A stretch of 64,000 bases of DNA from the NCBI GenBank assembly GCA_027320105.1, contig DAHVMA010000099.1:4258-68257 (forward strand), read 5' to 3'. The DNA comes from JAKAQB01 sp027320105 (GTDB lineage: Bacteria > Actinomycetota > Acidimicrobiia > Acidimicrobiales > Palsa-688). Shown here piece after piece: positions 17,783-25,219 of the stretch. Both the position numbers and the translations under genes were made by a program. Each line of letters begins with the position of its first letter. Within the stretch, counting starts at the first letter, position 1. The notes under the pieces were generated by a model. It was not told where the DNA came from. It worked only from the letters and a program-made list of their open reading frames with translations, and made no database searches.

Positions 17783-18082
17783 TCACCGGAAGTACTCGGG
17801 GCGGCTCACCCAGGTGTCGGAGACCAGCATCACGCCCGAGCGGTTCACGAGCAGGCTCCTGAGGCCTTCGACGAGCGTCCCGGCGCGCTCGGCCGGCAGG
17901 ACCACCGTCAGCAACGCCAGGGCGTCGCGTTGGTTGAACAACAAGCGTCCCTGGTGGTGGCCGCCGTGGCCGAGCCCGGACACGTTCGAGACAGCAGTGA
18001 ACCCCCTGGCGCCGGCCTCGGAGAACAGGTCCGCGGCTACCGCCACGTCTTCGCCGCTTACCACGACCTCGATCCGGGTCAT
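17783..18082 (-). CDS. PII-like nitrogen/carbon regulator associated with DabAB
   Basis: 99 residues. TRIEVVVSGEDV at the start, a T-loop-like GLGHGGHHQGRLLF, and SDTWVSRPEYF at the end resemble PII-like and SbtB-like ferredoxin-fold trimers. Genes of this type are found next to DUF2309 (DabA) genes. It probably senses a nucleotide or carbon signal and binds or tunes the pump, as SbtB does for SbtA; that is inference. The ATG at 18082 follows dabA by 19 nt; a GTG at 18109 that would overlap the dabA stop region is an alternative start. Confidence 0.72.
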   Translation of the reverse strand: MTRIEVVVSGEDVAVAADLFSEAGARGFTAVSNVSGLGHGGHHQGRLLFNQRDALALLTVVLPAERAGTLVEGLRSLLVNRSGVMLVSDTWVSRPEYFR

Positions 18083-18101
18083 CTGCGACAGTCCCCACGT
18101 C

Positions 18102-20675
18102 TCATCCACGATTGGTGTGCTCCTTGGTATCGGTGTGGGCGTCGGCGGCGGTCCAGTGGACCCACCCGCCACCGGCGCGGCGGATCTTCCAATGGTCGTG
18201 ACCGCCCTCACGCGCCGCCACGTGCACCCACTGCCCGTCGAAGAGCTCTTCCAGCACGGGATTGCGGGCGATCACTGCCTCCAGCAGCATCTCGGGCGCT
18301 TCGACGACGACGAGGAGCCGCATGGGCTCGTGGTACGCACGGTCCCCGTCGTAGAGCGATTGGAGGGGCAGACCGACTCGCAGGTCACCGCCAGCTCCTT
18401 GCACCACGCCGACCCCGGCGACGATGTTGTGGGCGGTCTTGTCTCCTGCGGAGAGGACATCGGGGTCGACGGTCGAGAAGTAGTACTGAGCGTTGATCCA
18501 GTGCGCCACGACCATCGGGGCGGTGAGGATCGTCTCCAGGGCGACACCCTCGGGGTCTGTCGCCGCGTCGTAGGAGTGCAGGAAGCAGCGTGAGCCCAAG
18601 TCCACGCCGGCGCTGACCGAGCGAGGCGCGACGATGAACGCTGCGTTGCGGGCAAGTCCCCACTCGGGACGCACCTGGGCCCAGTCGGCAGCGCGTCCTG
18701 CCGGGCCGGTCACGCGACGCCGGCCCTCGGTCCCAGGCAGCAGCGAGGCGCGCTCGGCTGCGGTCGCAGCGCCAGCTCGATCCAGTGCGGACTGCAAGGT
18801 GGCGACGCCGTCCGCATGGTCCTCGGGAACGAGATGGGGGTCGAGCACGCTCACCGTGTCGGTGGCGGTGTCGTGCTCGGCGGCGAGGAACCAGGTCGTG
18901 GCCGGTACGATGATGCCCCGCTCGGCGAGCAGGCCGCGGGTGGCCTGCCGGTTCAAGATGGCCGCGGCGGCACGGGCGCTCGGTCCTCCCCTGTTGCCGC
19001 CACAGGCGCCGCAGTCGAGCGACGATGCGTGTGGGTTGTTCTCGGTCGTGCTGCCGTGCCCGCAGAGCACCACCAACGGCGCGAAGCCACGCGTGAGGCC
19101 CATCGTGGTGAGCGCGGCTTCAGCGTAGAGGGCCCGCTCGTCGTCGCTCATGGCGTCGGCATCGGGATCCACGTCGACGACCGTGGCGGCGGGTGGGGCG
19201 ATCAACTGGTGGGCCCAGCGTCGTACCGCTTGGTACCAGGAGGGAGCGAGCGTCTTGGCGACCATGATCGGCCCGCCAATGATGCCGCCGGCTTCCGCCA
19301 GGAGGAACTGGGACAGGGCCCCCTTCCTGGTGGCGTCGAACGCGCGTTGGGCAGCCGCGACCGCCTGGCGGCCTGCGAGCTCGCGGCTGGCGGCCTGACC
19401 CGTCGAAGTGACCGGCCGCTCTGCGACCCGCGTGGTAGGCCGAAGCAGGACCGGGCAGAGATCCATCGCTTCATCGGACCACCAGGGGCTGAAGCGGATG
19501 GGCAGGGCGAAGAAGCCGGCGAAGCCGAACGTCTCGTAGGGGCCGCAGCCCTCGAGGTGGCGGCGCAGTCCCTCGGAGCGGACGTCGATGCAGAAAACGA
19601 CCTGCGCCTGGGGGTGGGGGGGTGGCTCGGGTGGCGGGCGGTCCAGCGCGCCGAGCAGGCGGTCCTGGTAATGCCCTTCGTAGGCGGCGAGCCAGACCTT
19701 GGCGAGAGCGGTTGCGGAAAGCCCACCGAGGCGTCGCTTCACGTCGTCGGGCAGGTCCACGGCGACGGAGCCTCCCGCCCGGGCTCGATGGTCGTCCAGA
19801 GCTTGCGCCGCCCCCTCGGTCCTCCGATGGTGAGGGGCAGTGCGGGCGCGGTGCCGCTTGGCCGTGTGACCCCTCGCCGAGCCTGGCAGCACAGCCTCGT
19901 CGGCGAGGAGCACGGCTTCGTAGCTGAGCCGGACGGCAAGGTAGTCGACCAAGTGCAGGGACGGGCCGGGCTGGTCAGGGGCGGCCCATCGAGAGCGCCA
20001 CTTGGCATGTCCCGCCCAACCCGGCATGCGCGCGAGATGGCGAGCAAGCTCTGTGGCTCGGTCCTCGTCACTGATGCCGAGGAGATCGAGGCAGGTGAGG
20101 ATGGCGTTCTCGGGATCGGCGCCCAGCTCGGCGAGGCGCTTGCGGCCAACTCCGCCGGCGAGAGAGCGGGCCGAGGGGTCGAAGACCACGACCTCCCGCC
20201 AGGCCGCATAGAAGCCTTCGGTCGGCCCGGTGGGCACTATGCCTGCGAGGTATGCAGCGCACCACTTGGCCACCTCGCGGTCGACGCTTGCCGCGACCTG
20301 GGACCCGAAGATGCCATCGTGGCGCTCGGCGGCGGTCTTCAACCGTCGTGTGCCCGGCTCGGGCTCGTGCCAGGCTTGCACGTCCCTGCACGCAGCCACC
20401 CCACGGCCGCCGTCTAGGACCGCCCGCAGGTCTCCCACGTTGACGCGCCCGGCGGCGTACGCCAGGGCGAACAGCGCCGATGAGGGGTACCCGCTGATAC
20501 CGAGCACCTGCTGCGCGTGGCGTACGGCTTGGTGGAAGGGCATCTGGCGCAGATCCCACAGAGGGTTCACGGCGATGGCCGTGGACAGCGGCCACAGCGG
20601 GGCGATCGACCGAGCCGCCTCCTCCACGTGGGCGAGGAGCCGTACCCGTGCAGAGCCGCGCTCGTCGCTGCTCAC
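18102..20675 (-). CDS. dabA: DabA, zinc-binding subunit of the DAB inorganic-carbon pump (DUF2309)
   Basis: 857 residues. DabA is a cytoplasm-facing, carbonic-anhydrase-like protein that with DabB drives one-way hydration of CO2 to bicarbonate. The zinc/active-site residues known for the Halothiobacillus protein (C351, D353, H524, C539) correspond here to C362 and D364 (VVFCIDVRSE) and H540 and C555 (LCGHGSTTENNP...DCGACGG), with the same 15-residue H-to-C spacing. The N-terminal PLWPLSTAIAVNPLWD is also typical. The GTG start at 20675 overlaps the dabB stop (GTGA). Alternative annotation as an uncharacterised DUF2309 protein is the same family. Confidence 0.92.
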   Translation of the reverse strand: MSSDERGSARVRLLAHVEEAARSIAPLWPLSTAIAVNPLWDLRQMPFHQAVRHAQQVLGISGYPSSALFALAYAAGRVNVGDLRAVLDGGRGVAACRDVQAWHEPEPGTRRLKTAAERHDGIFGSQVAASVDREVAKWCAAYLAGIVPTGPTEGFYAAWREVVVFDPSARSLAGGVGRKRLAELGADPENAILTCLDLLGISDEDRATELARHLARMPGWAGHAKWRSRWAAPDQPGPSLHLVDYLAVRLSYEAVLLADEAVLPGSARGHTAKRHRARTAPHHRRTEGAAQALDDHRARAGGSVAVDLPDDVKRRLGGLSATALAKVWLAAYEGHYQDRLLGALDRPPPEPPPHPQAQVVFCIDVRSEGLRRHLEGCGPYETFGFAGFFALPIRFSPWWSDEAMDLCPVLLRPTTRVAERPVTSTGQAASRELAGRQAVAAAQRAFDATRKGALSQFLLAEAGGIIGGPIMVAKTLAPSWYQAVRRWAHQLIAPPAATVVDVDPDADAMSDDERALYAEAALTTMGLTRGFAPLVVLCGHGSTTENNPHASSLDCGACGGNRGGPSARAAAAILNRQATRGLLAERGIIVPATTWFLAAEHDTATDTVSVLDPHLVPEDHADGVATLQSALDRAGAATAAERASLLPGTEGRRRVTGPAGRAADWAQVRPEWGLARNAAFIVAPRSVSAGVDLGSRCFLHSYDAATDPEGVALETILTAPMVVAHWINAQYYFSTVDPDVLSAGDKTAHNIVAGVGVVQGAGGDLRVGLPLQSLYDGDRAYHEPMRLLVVVEAPEMLLEAVIARNPVLEELFDGQWVHVAAREGGHDHWKIRRAGGGWVHWTAADAHTDTKEHTNRG

Positions 20676-22279
20676 GCCGCGCCCTCTTCCAAGAACCCCG
20701 CAAGCTCGGGGATGCTCCCAGTCATGCCGGGCCACACATCGCGTCGCGCCCCGCCCGTTCGGCGTGCCGGCAGATCGAGCGGCGCCGCACCGGCGTCGAC
20801 TAGGACCGCCACCACCCGCCGACGAGCGGGGGGAAGGCGGGCCAGGCCGGCTGCCACCAGCCCGGTACCCGCCACGCCGGCCAGCCACCACGGGCTGAGG
20901 GCGCCGGTACCAGCCGTCGGCAATGCCAGCGCGATCCAGCTTCCCAAGACGGCAACCGCCAGCCCGTAGAGCGTTCCGGCAACGACCAACGCAGCTGTCC
21001 ACAGGGCGGCCCAGCGGGCCGACACCGGGCCTCGACTCCACCACGACCACGACGCGGAGGCGACGGTCGCCGCTACGAAGACGAGCAGCACCCCGGCGGC
21101 GCGTGTGGTGAGCATCCCAGGGACGCCAGCCATCGCCCCGAGGGTCGCGGCCGTCGTGGCAGCGGTGGCCAGCATTCGCAGCGACATGGAGACGCTCCTG
21201 TCCGAGCCTCTCGGGAGCTGGCCGGCGCGGGAAACCTGGGAACCTGACCCGAAGAACAAGGTGGCCTTGTACAGGGCATGGCCGATAAGGTGCACGACCG
21301 CCGCCAGGTAGGCGCCCACCGCGCACTCCGTCACCATGAAGCCCATCTGGCCGATCGTCGAATAGACGAGCGAGCCTTTGACGTCTGGCTTGTGGATCAT
21401 CTGCACCGCCGCAGTTGCTGCGGTGACGCCGGCGACGCCCTCGACACCGACCATCACCCACACCGAGCCGCCAGTCAACCCGGCAAGTCGTACGAGCAGG
21501 ATCCCGCCGCCGTTGACCACGCCGGCGTGCAGCAGCGCGGACGCCGGGGTCGGTGCCGCCACGGTGCCGGGAAGCCATCTCCCGAGCGGTCCCTGGGCCG
21601 AGCGGGTCAAGGCGGCCACCGCGACGAGCACTGCGACCAAGGTCGTCATGCTCCCGAGGTGCCCCGCTGCACTCCGGAGCCCCAGCGGAGACGCCAGGTC
21701 GACATTGCCGTCTCGCAGCCACATGATGCTCAGAGCTGCCACCAACGCGAGGTCGCCGGCGGCGAACATCCGCAGCGTGCGCCGTGTCGCCGCCCGCACC
21801 CCCGGCAGGTCAGGGCGAGCGCCGACCACCATCACGAATGCCATCCCGGCGCTCACCCAGGCCCCAACCAGCACCGCCACGGTCGCCGAGATGCACACGA
21901 CTGCCATCGCCGCCACCACCACGTTCGCCGCGGCGAAGAACCTGGGGGCTGCCCGGTCGCCTTGCAGGTAGCGAAGCGAGAAGCTCTGCACCACAGCACC
22001 CACCACACAGACCAGCACCAGCAACGTGACGGTCAGCTGGTTCGCCCACAGGCCGACAAGCGGCCGACCACCCCCGGTGACGAGCGTAACAGTGAACGGC
22101 CCCCGGAGCGCCACCCACAGCGCCGCGGCCAGGGCAAGCACCGCCCCGGACCATCCCAGAGCGGCTGCCGTTCGGCAACGCCGGTCAGGTCCGCGTTGGC
22201 CGATGATCGAGATGGTGGCACCCGCCAACGGCGCGGCGACCGCTCCCGTCAGCCACAGCCTCCCAAGCAGGCTCAGCAC
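20672..22279 (-). CDS. dabB: DabB, proton-channel-like membrane subunit of the DAB pump
   Basis: 535 residues, about 13 hydrophobic segments, NuoL/MrpA-like. Key family stretches are TPASALLHAGVVNGGGILLVR, KPDVKGSLVYSTIGQMGFM and HLIGHALYKATLFFGSGS, with conserved lysine and histidine residues of the proton path. The pairing with dabA, and absence of other complex I genes, identify it as DabB rather than a respiratory subunit. I choose GTG at 22279 because GAGGAGGG is 4-5 nt upstream; a longer start at 22315 is possible. First gene of the minus-strand operon, divergent from a winged-helix regulator. Confidence 0.9.
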   Translation of the reverse strand: MLSLLGRLWLTGAVAAPLAGATISIIGQRGPDRRCRTAAALGWSGAVLALAAALWVALRGPFTVTLVTGGGRPLVGLWANQLTVTLLVLVCVVGAVVQSFSLRYLQGDRAAPRFFAAANVVVAAMAVVCISATVAVLVGAWVSAGMAFVMVVGARPDLPGVRAATRRTLRMFAAGDLALVAALSIMWLRDGNVDLASPLGLRSAAGHLGSMTTLVAVLVAVAALTRSAQGPLGRWLPGTVAAPTPASALLHAGVVNGGGILLVRLAGLTGGSVWVMVGVEGVAGVTAATAAVQMIHKPDVKGSLVYSTIGQMGFMVTECAVGAYLAAVVHLIGHALYKATLFFGSGSQVSRAGQLPRGSDRSVSMSLRMLATAATTAATLGAMAGVPGMLTTRAAGVLLVFVAATVASASWSWWSRGPVSARWAALWTAALVVAGTLYGLAVAVLGSWIALALPTAGTGALSPWWLAGVAGTGLVAAGLARLPPARRRVVAVLVDAGAAPLDLPARRTGGARRDVWPGMTGSIPELAGFLEEGAA

Positions 22280-22330
22280 GTACCCTCCTCGGCGAGCGGT
22301 GCGCACCGGGAGCAAGAGGACGATCCACTA

Positions 22331-22347
22331 GAGATGAACTGCATCTC
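22331..22347. promoter_or_regulatory. inverted repeat upstream of dabB (candidate operator)
   Basis: GAGATG-aactg-CATCTC, a perfect 6-bp dyad with a 5-nt spacer, 52 nt upstream of the dabB start. A related pair of motifs, ATTCACGAGAT (minus strand, 22343-22353) and TTTCACGAAAT (plus strand, 22413-22423), flanks the divergent promoter region. They could bind the adjacent winged-helix protein. Confidence 0.4.
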
Positions 22348-22427
22348 GTGAATTCTAAACCGTCACATGCCGAGGTCGCAACCTGAGGCGGTGGTCGGTA
22401 AGCCATCTTCTGTTTCACGAAATCGGA

Positions 22428-22433
22428 TACCCT
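22428..22433 (+). promoter_or_regulatory. -10 box of the winged-helix regulator gene
   Basis: TACCCT, 7 nt before the ATG at 22441, with no ribosome binding site; leaderless layout. Confidence 0.45.
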
Positions 22434-22440
22434 CTCCGCC

Positions 22441-22791
22441 ATGGTGGACCGCAGTGAGGTCCGGCGAGATGCGGAGCCGGCGAAGCCCAGGTGGACGTTC
22501 CTCACCAACCACGGCCACGTGCTCGTGTGCATCGCCGGCGATCCCGGCATTCGGGGGCGCGACATCGCCTCCCGGGTCGGCATCACCGAGCGCGCCGCCC
22601 AGGCGATCGTCGCCGACCTCGTGGCGGAGAGCTACGTGAAGCGTACCCGGGTGGGGCGTCGTAACCACTACGAGATCAACAAGGACCGGCCGCTGCGCCA
22701 CCCCGTCGAGCAGCCGCACAGCGTCGGAGAGCTCCTCCAGATCGTCGCGGATCTCGTGCCTCAGCGGCGTCGGCGAACTGCTGCCTCCTGA
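22441..22791 (+). CDS. small winged-helix transcription regulator (MarR/ArsR-like)
   Basis: 116 residues. WTFLTNHGHVLVCIAGDPGI, RGRDIASRVGITERAAQAIV (recognition helix region) and YVKRTRVGRRNHYEIN (wing) form a winged helix-turn-helix; the C-terminal LRHPVEQPHSVGELLQIV may dimerise. It is divergent from dabB with a 161-nt shared promoter region holding inverted motifs, so it is the best candidate to control the bicarbonate pump. Characterised proteobacterial carbon-concentration loci usually use LysR-type regulators, so a small protein here is different. Confidence 0.8.
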   Translation: MVDRSEVRRDAEPAKPRWTFLTNHGHVLVCIAGDPGIRGRDIASRVGITERAAQAIVADLVAESYVKRTRVGRRNHYEINKDRPLRHPVEQPHSVGELLQIVADLVPQRRRRTAAS

Positions 22792-23049
22792 GCTCGCACC
22801 ATCACCGCTCCGGCGCCGTCCCTGCCGGGTGCCCGCCTGGTCGAAGGGAGGGTTCGACGACAGGTGCAGCGATGCTGCCCCTGGTCGCGAGATCCAACTG
22901 ACGAGCAACCGCTTTCCATGCAATGCAACACCTTTCACCTTGGAGCTCCCCTCTCAACTCTCTAGCAGCGCCATACCACGCCGGCCCGCCCGCCGTGCCG
23001 ACCGCTCCTACACGAATCCCAGTACACGAAGTTGCCTGCGGTCATAAGA
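22792..23049 (+). other. gap with direct repeat TACACGAA ahead of the DUF6671 gene
   Basis: About 250 nt without a convincing gene and lower in GC than its surroundings. Near its right end TACACGAA occurs twice in direct orientation (23009-23016 and 23023-23030, 14-nt period), 20 nt before the TATGCT -10 box, where an activator or repressor would be expected to bind. Confidence 0.4.
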
Positions 23050-23055
23050 TATGCT
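23050..23055 (+). promoter_or_regulatory. -10 box of the DUF6671 gene
   Basis: TATGCT, 6 nt before the GTG at 23062; leaderless layout and the main reason for choosing that start. Confidence 0.5.
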
Positions 23056-23061
23056 CAGGTC

Positions 23062-24006
23062 GTGTTGCCGCGACCCCGAGCAACTGATGCCACGGCGTGG
23101 GGCGGGAACGCGGTCCCTCCGGTCGCGAGCCTCCGCCCTTCCCGCAGCCGGGAGGGCCCGGAGCACCCCTACGCCGGGCGAGTGGCAGTGCTGGCCACCA
23201 AGCACGACAAGCTTCCGCTCATCGCCCCCCCGCTTGCAGATGCCGTCGGGCTGCGAGTCGACGCCGTTGCAGTCGACACCGATTCCCTCGGCACCTTCAC
23301 CGGGGACATCCCCCGCCAGGCACCACCCCTCGACACCGCCATTGCCAAAGCACGCCTCGGCATGAGCGCTGCCGGTCAGACCCTTGGCTTGGCATCGGAA
23401 GGGAGCATCGGCCCGGACCCTGCCATGCCATTTGTCAACGCCGATCGGGAGATCATCGTCCTCGTCGACGACGACAACGGGATCGTCGTATGGGAAAGCC
23501 ATACGAGCTGGGACATTGTTGTTGCCTCAACGAGTGTGGGTGCCGACGAGGACCTGGCGGCGTTCCTGTCCAGGGCCGGCTTTCCCGACCACCAGTTGAT
23601 CGTCCGGCCCAACAGCGGAGCGCTGCATCCGATCTACAAGGGCATCTCCAGCATCGACACGCTCGCTACTGCCGTCAGTGAGTGCGCTGGTGTCGCCACC
23701 GACGGCTTGGCCCGAGTTGAGACCGATATGCGAGCCCACGCGTGCCCCTCGCGCCGTAGCGTCATAGCCGCTGCTGCGGAGCGCCTTGCCGCCCGGATCG
23801 CTGCGCTGTGCCCGTCCTGCGGAGCCCCTGGGTGGGGACGTGTAGACGTTGTTCTCGGAGTGCCGTGCGCCTGGTGTGGCACCGAGGTGGCCCGACCGCG
23901 AGCGGAGATCGCCGGCTGTCCCGCCTGTGAGCACAGAATGGATCTGCCTCTCATTCCCCCAGGCGCGCGAGTTGACCCCGGTGAGTGCTCGTACTGCAAC
24001 CCGTAG
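23062..24006 (+). CDS. DUF6671-family protein with C-terminal zinc ribbon
   Basis: 314 residues of unknown function. The core starts YAGRVAVLATKHDKLPLIAPPL and has VDTDSLGTFTGDIPR, KARLGM, LASEGSIGPDP and a late VETDMRAHACPSRRSVI, a pattern I recall as DUF6671. The C-terminal 70 residues carry paired cysteines (CPSCGAPG, CAWCGTEV, CPACEHRM, CSYCNP), a likely zinc ribbon. The start GTG is set by the TATGCT box; an in-frame TTG at 23032 is less likely. The first 35 residues after it are low-complexity, so the true start could be further in. No functional link to neighbours is visible. Confidence 0.68.
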   Translation: MLPRPRATDATAWGGNAVPPVASLRPSRSREGPEHPYAGRVAVLATKHDKLPLIAPPLADAVGLRVDAVAVDTDSLGTFTGDIPRQAPPLDTAIAKARLGMSAAGQTLGLASEGSIGPDPAMPFVNADREIIVLVDDDNGIVVWESHTSWDIVVASTSVGADEDLAAFLSRAGFPDHQLIVRPNSGALHPIYKGISSIDTLATAVSECAGVATDGLARVETDMRAHACPSRRSVIAAAAERLAARIAALCPSCGAPGWGRVDVVLGVPCAWCGTEVARPRAEIAGCPACEHRMDLPLIPPGARVDPGECSYCNP

Positions 24007-24121
24007 GACGAGGTGGCGGAGATGGCTCAGCTGCGCCGCTGCCAACCCCAACGAGGCAACCGACTCCCACTCATGGCAGTGGGGGCAGAGCGCAGCGTCG
24101 GTCCGCCTGTCCCCGCCGGCG

Positions 24122-25024
24122 GCGCAGGGGGCCTTCCCGGATCCCTTCGTCGTGGCCGCCGGCGGTCGCTACGTCGCCTTCGCCACCAACGGGGAGGGGC
24201 GCAACGTGCGGGTGCGGGAGAGCCCGGACCTGCGGCGCTGGCAGGAGCGGCCGGACGCCCTCCCCGTCCTGCCCTCCTGGGCCAGGGCGGGGCGAACCTG
24301 GTCACCAGCGGTCCTCGAGCGCAACGGTGCGTGGGTGATGTGGTATGCAACCCGCCACGCGGAGACAGGTCGGCAGGCCATCTCGGCGGCGGCGGGCAGC
24401 GACCCGTTGGGGCCCTACCACGACACCGGGGAGGCGCCGGCGGTCTTCCAGCGCGACGAGGGCGGCTCCATCGACCCGAGCCCGTTCGTCGATGACGACG
24501 GGACCGCCTACCTCGTCTGGAAGGCGGATGCCAACGCCGTGGGGCGCACGGCGGTGCTGTACGGGGCGCCGCTCGACGCGAGTGCCACGGCGCTCGCCGC
24601 CGAGCCGGTCCCCCTGCTGTGCCGTGACCAGAGATGGGAGCGCCCCCTCGTCGAGGCGCCCTGCGTCACCCGGTGGGGCGAGAGGTACGTGCTCTTCTAC
24701 TCCGGGAGTGGCTGGGAGTCGGACCGCTACGCGATCGGCTACGCCACCGCCTGCCATCCGCTCGGCCCGTGGCGCAAGGAGACGAAACGCCGGCCGTGGG
24801 CATCCTCATCGGCCGATGTCGCCGGCCCGGGTGGCCAGGAGGTCTTCACCGGCCTGGACGGCGTGCGCTACCTGGCCTACCACGCGTGGGATGCCGGGGC
24901 GGTGGGTGCCCGGCGTGGCGGGCGTGGCAGTGGTGGCGGCGGCCGGGGCGCCCGGCGGGCGTTGCGCATCGGCCGCCTCGACCTGGATGGAGACGCGCCC
25001 GGCCTGGCCCCGCTCGTGGGCTGA
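24122..25024 (+). CDS. GH43-like glycoside hydrolase, start unclear
   Basis: About 300 residues of five-bladed beta-propeller type. The three catalytic acids of family GH43 are visible: the base in GAFPDPFVV, the middle aspartate in SIDPSPFVDDDGTAYLVWK and the general acid glutamate in PLVEAPCV. Such enzymes release arabinose or xylose from plant polysaccharides. There is no signal peptide. From the DUF6671 stop to the first catalytic motif there is no ATG, GTG or TTG in frame; an upstream start would lie inside DUF6671 (as far as 23849), and GTG at 24152 would remove the catalytic base. The gene may therefore be 5'-truncated or frameshifted. Coordinates give the supported domain only. Confidence 0.62.
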   Translation, partial: AQGAFPDPFVVAAGGRYVAFATNGEGRNVRVRESPDLRRWQERPDALPVLPSWARAGRTWSPAVLERNGAWVMWYATRHAETGRQAISAAAGSDPLGPYHDTGEAPAVFQRDEGGSIDPSPFVDDDGTAYLVWKADANAVGRTAVLYGAPLDASATALAAEPVPLLCRDQRWERPLVEAPCVTRWGERYVLFYSGSGWESDRYAIGYATACHPLGPWRKETKRRPWASSSADVAGPGGQEVFTGLDGVRYLAYHAWDAGAVGARRGGRGSGGGGRGARRALRIGRLDLDGDAPGLAPLVG

Positions 25025-25068
25025 CGCCTCCCGCCCCCGGTCACCCCCACCTCGGCCGACCGACGGTG

Positions 25069-25119
25069 CGTTGTTTGGGCAGTTGACCGCGATAATCGCG
25101 GAGAACTGCCCAAACAACG
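25069..25119. repeat. 51-nt palindromic repeat, copy 2
   Basis: Same 16-nt arms as the copy at 4147-4197 (25069-25084 and 25104-25119) and the same CCGCGAT/ATCGCGG core. The two copies differ at three positions, all in the unpaired or central bases. It lies between the convergent GH43-like and glycosyltransferase genes. Confidence 0.9.
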
Positions 25120-25219
25120 TGACGCAACCGTCTTCGGTTCCGCTAGTGAGCGATATGTCCCATTTAGAGCTGGCGGCTAGGGCTCAGGGCGGCTCAGGGC
25201 TCAGGGCCTCCATCAGCCG

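Noticed and set aside
20672..22279. dabB as a respiratory complex I (NuoL) or Mrp antiporter subunit
   Set aside because: It is a single NuoL-like gene overlapping dabA, with no other nuo or mrp genes nearby; this is the known DAB arrangement.
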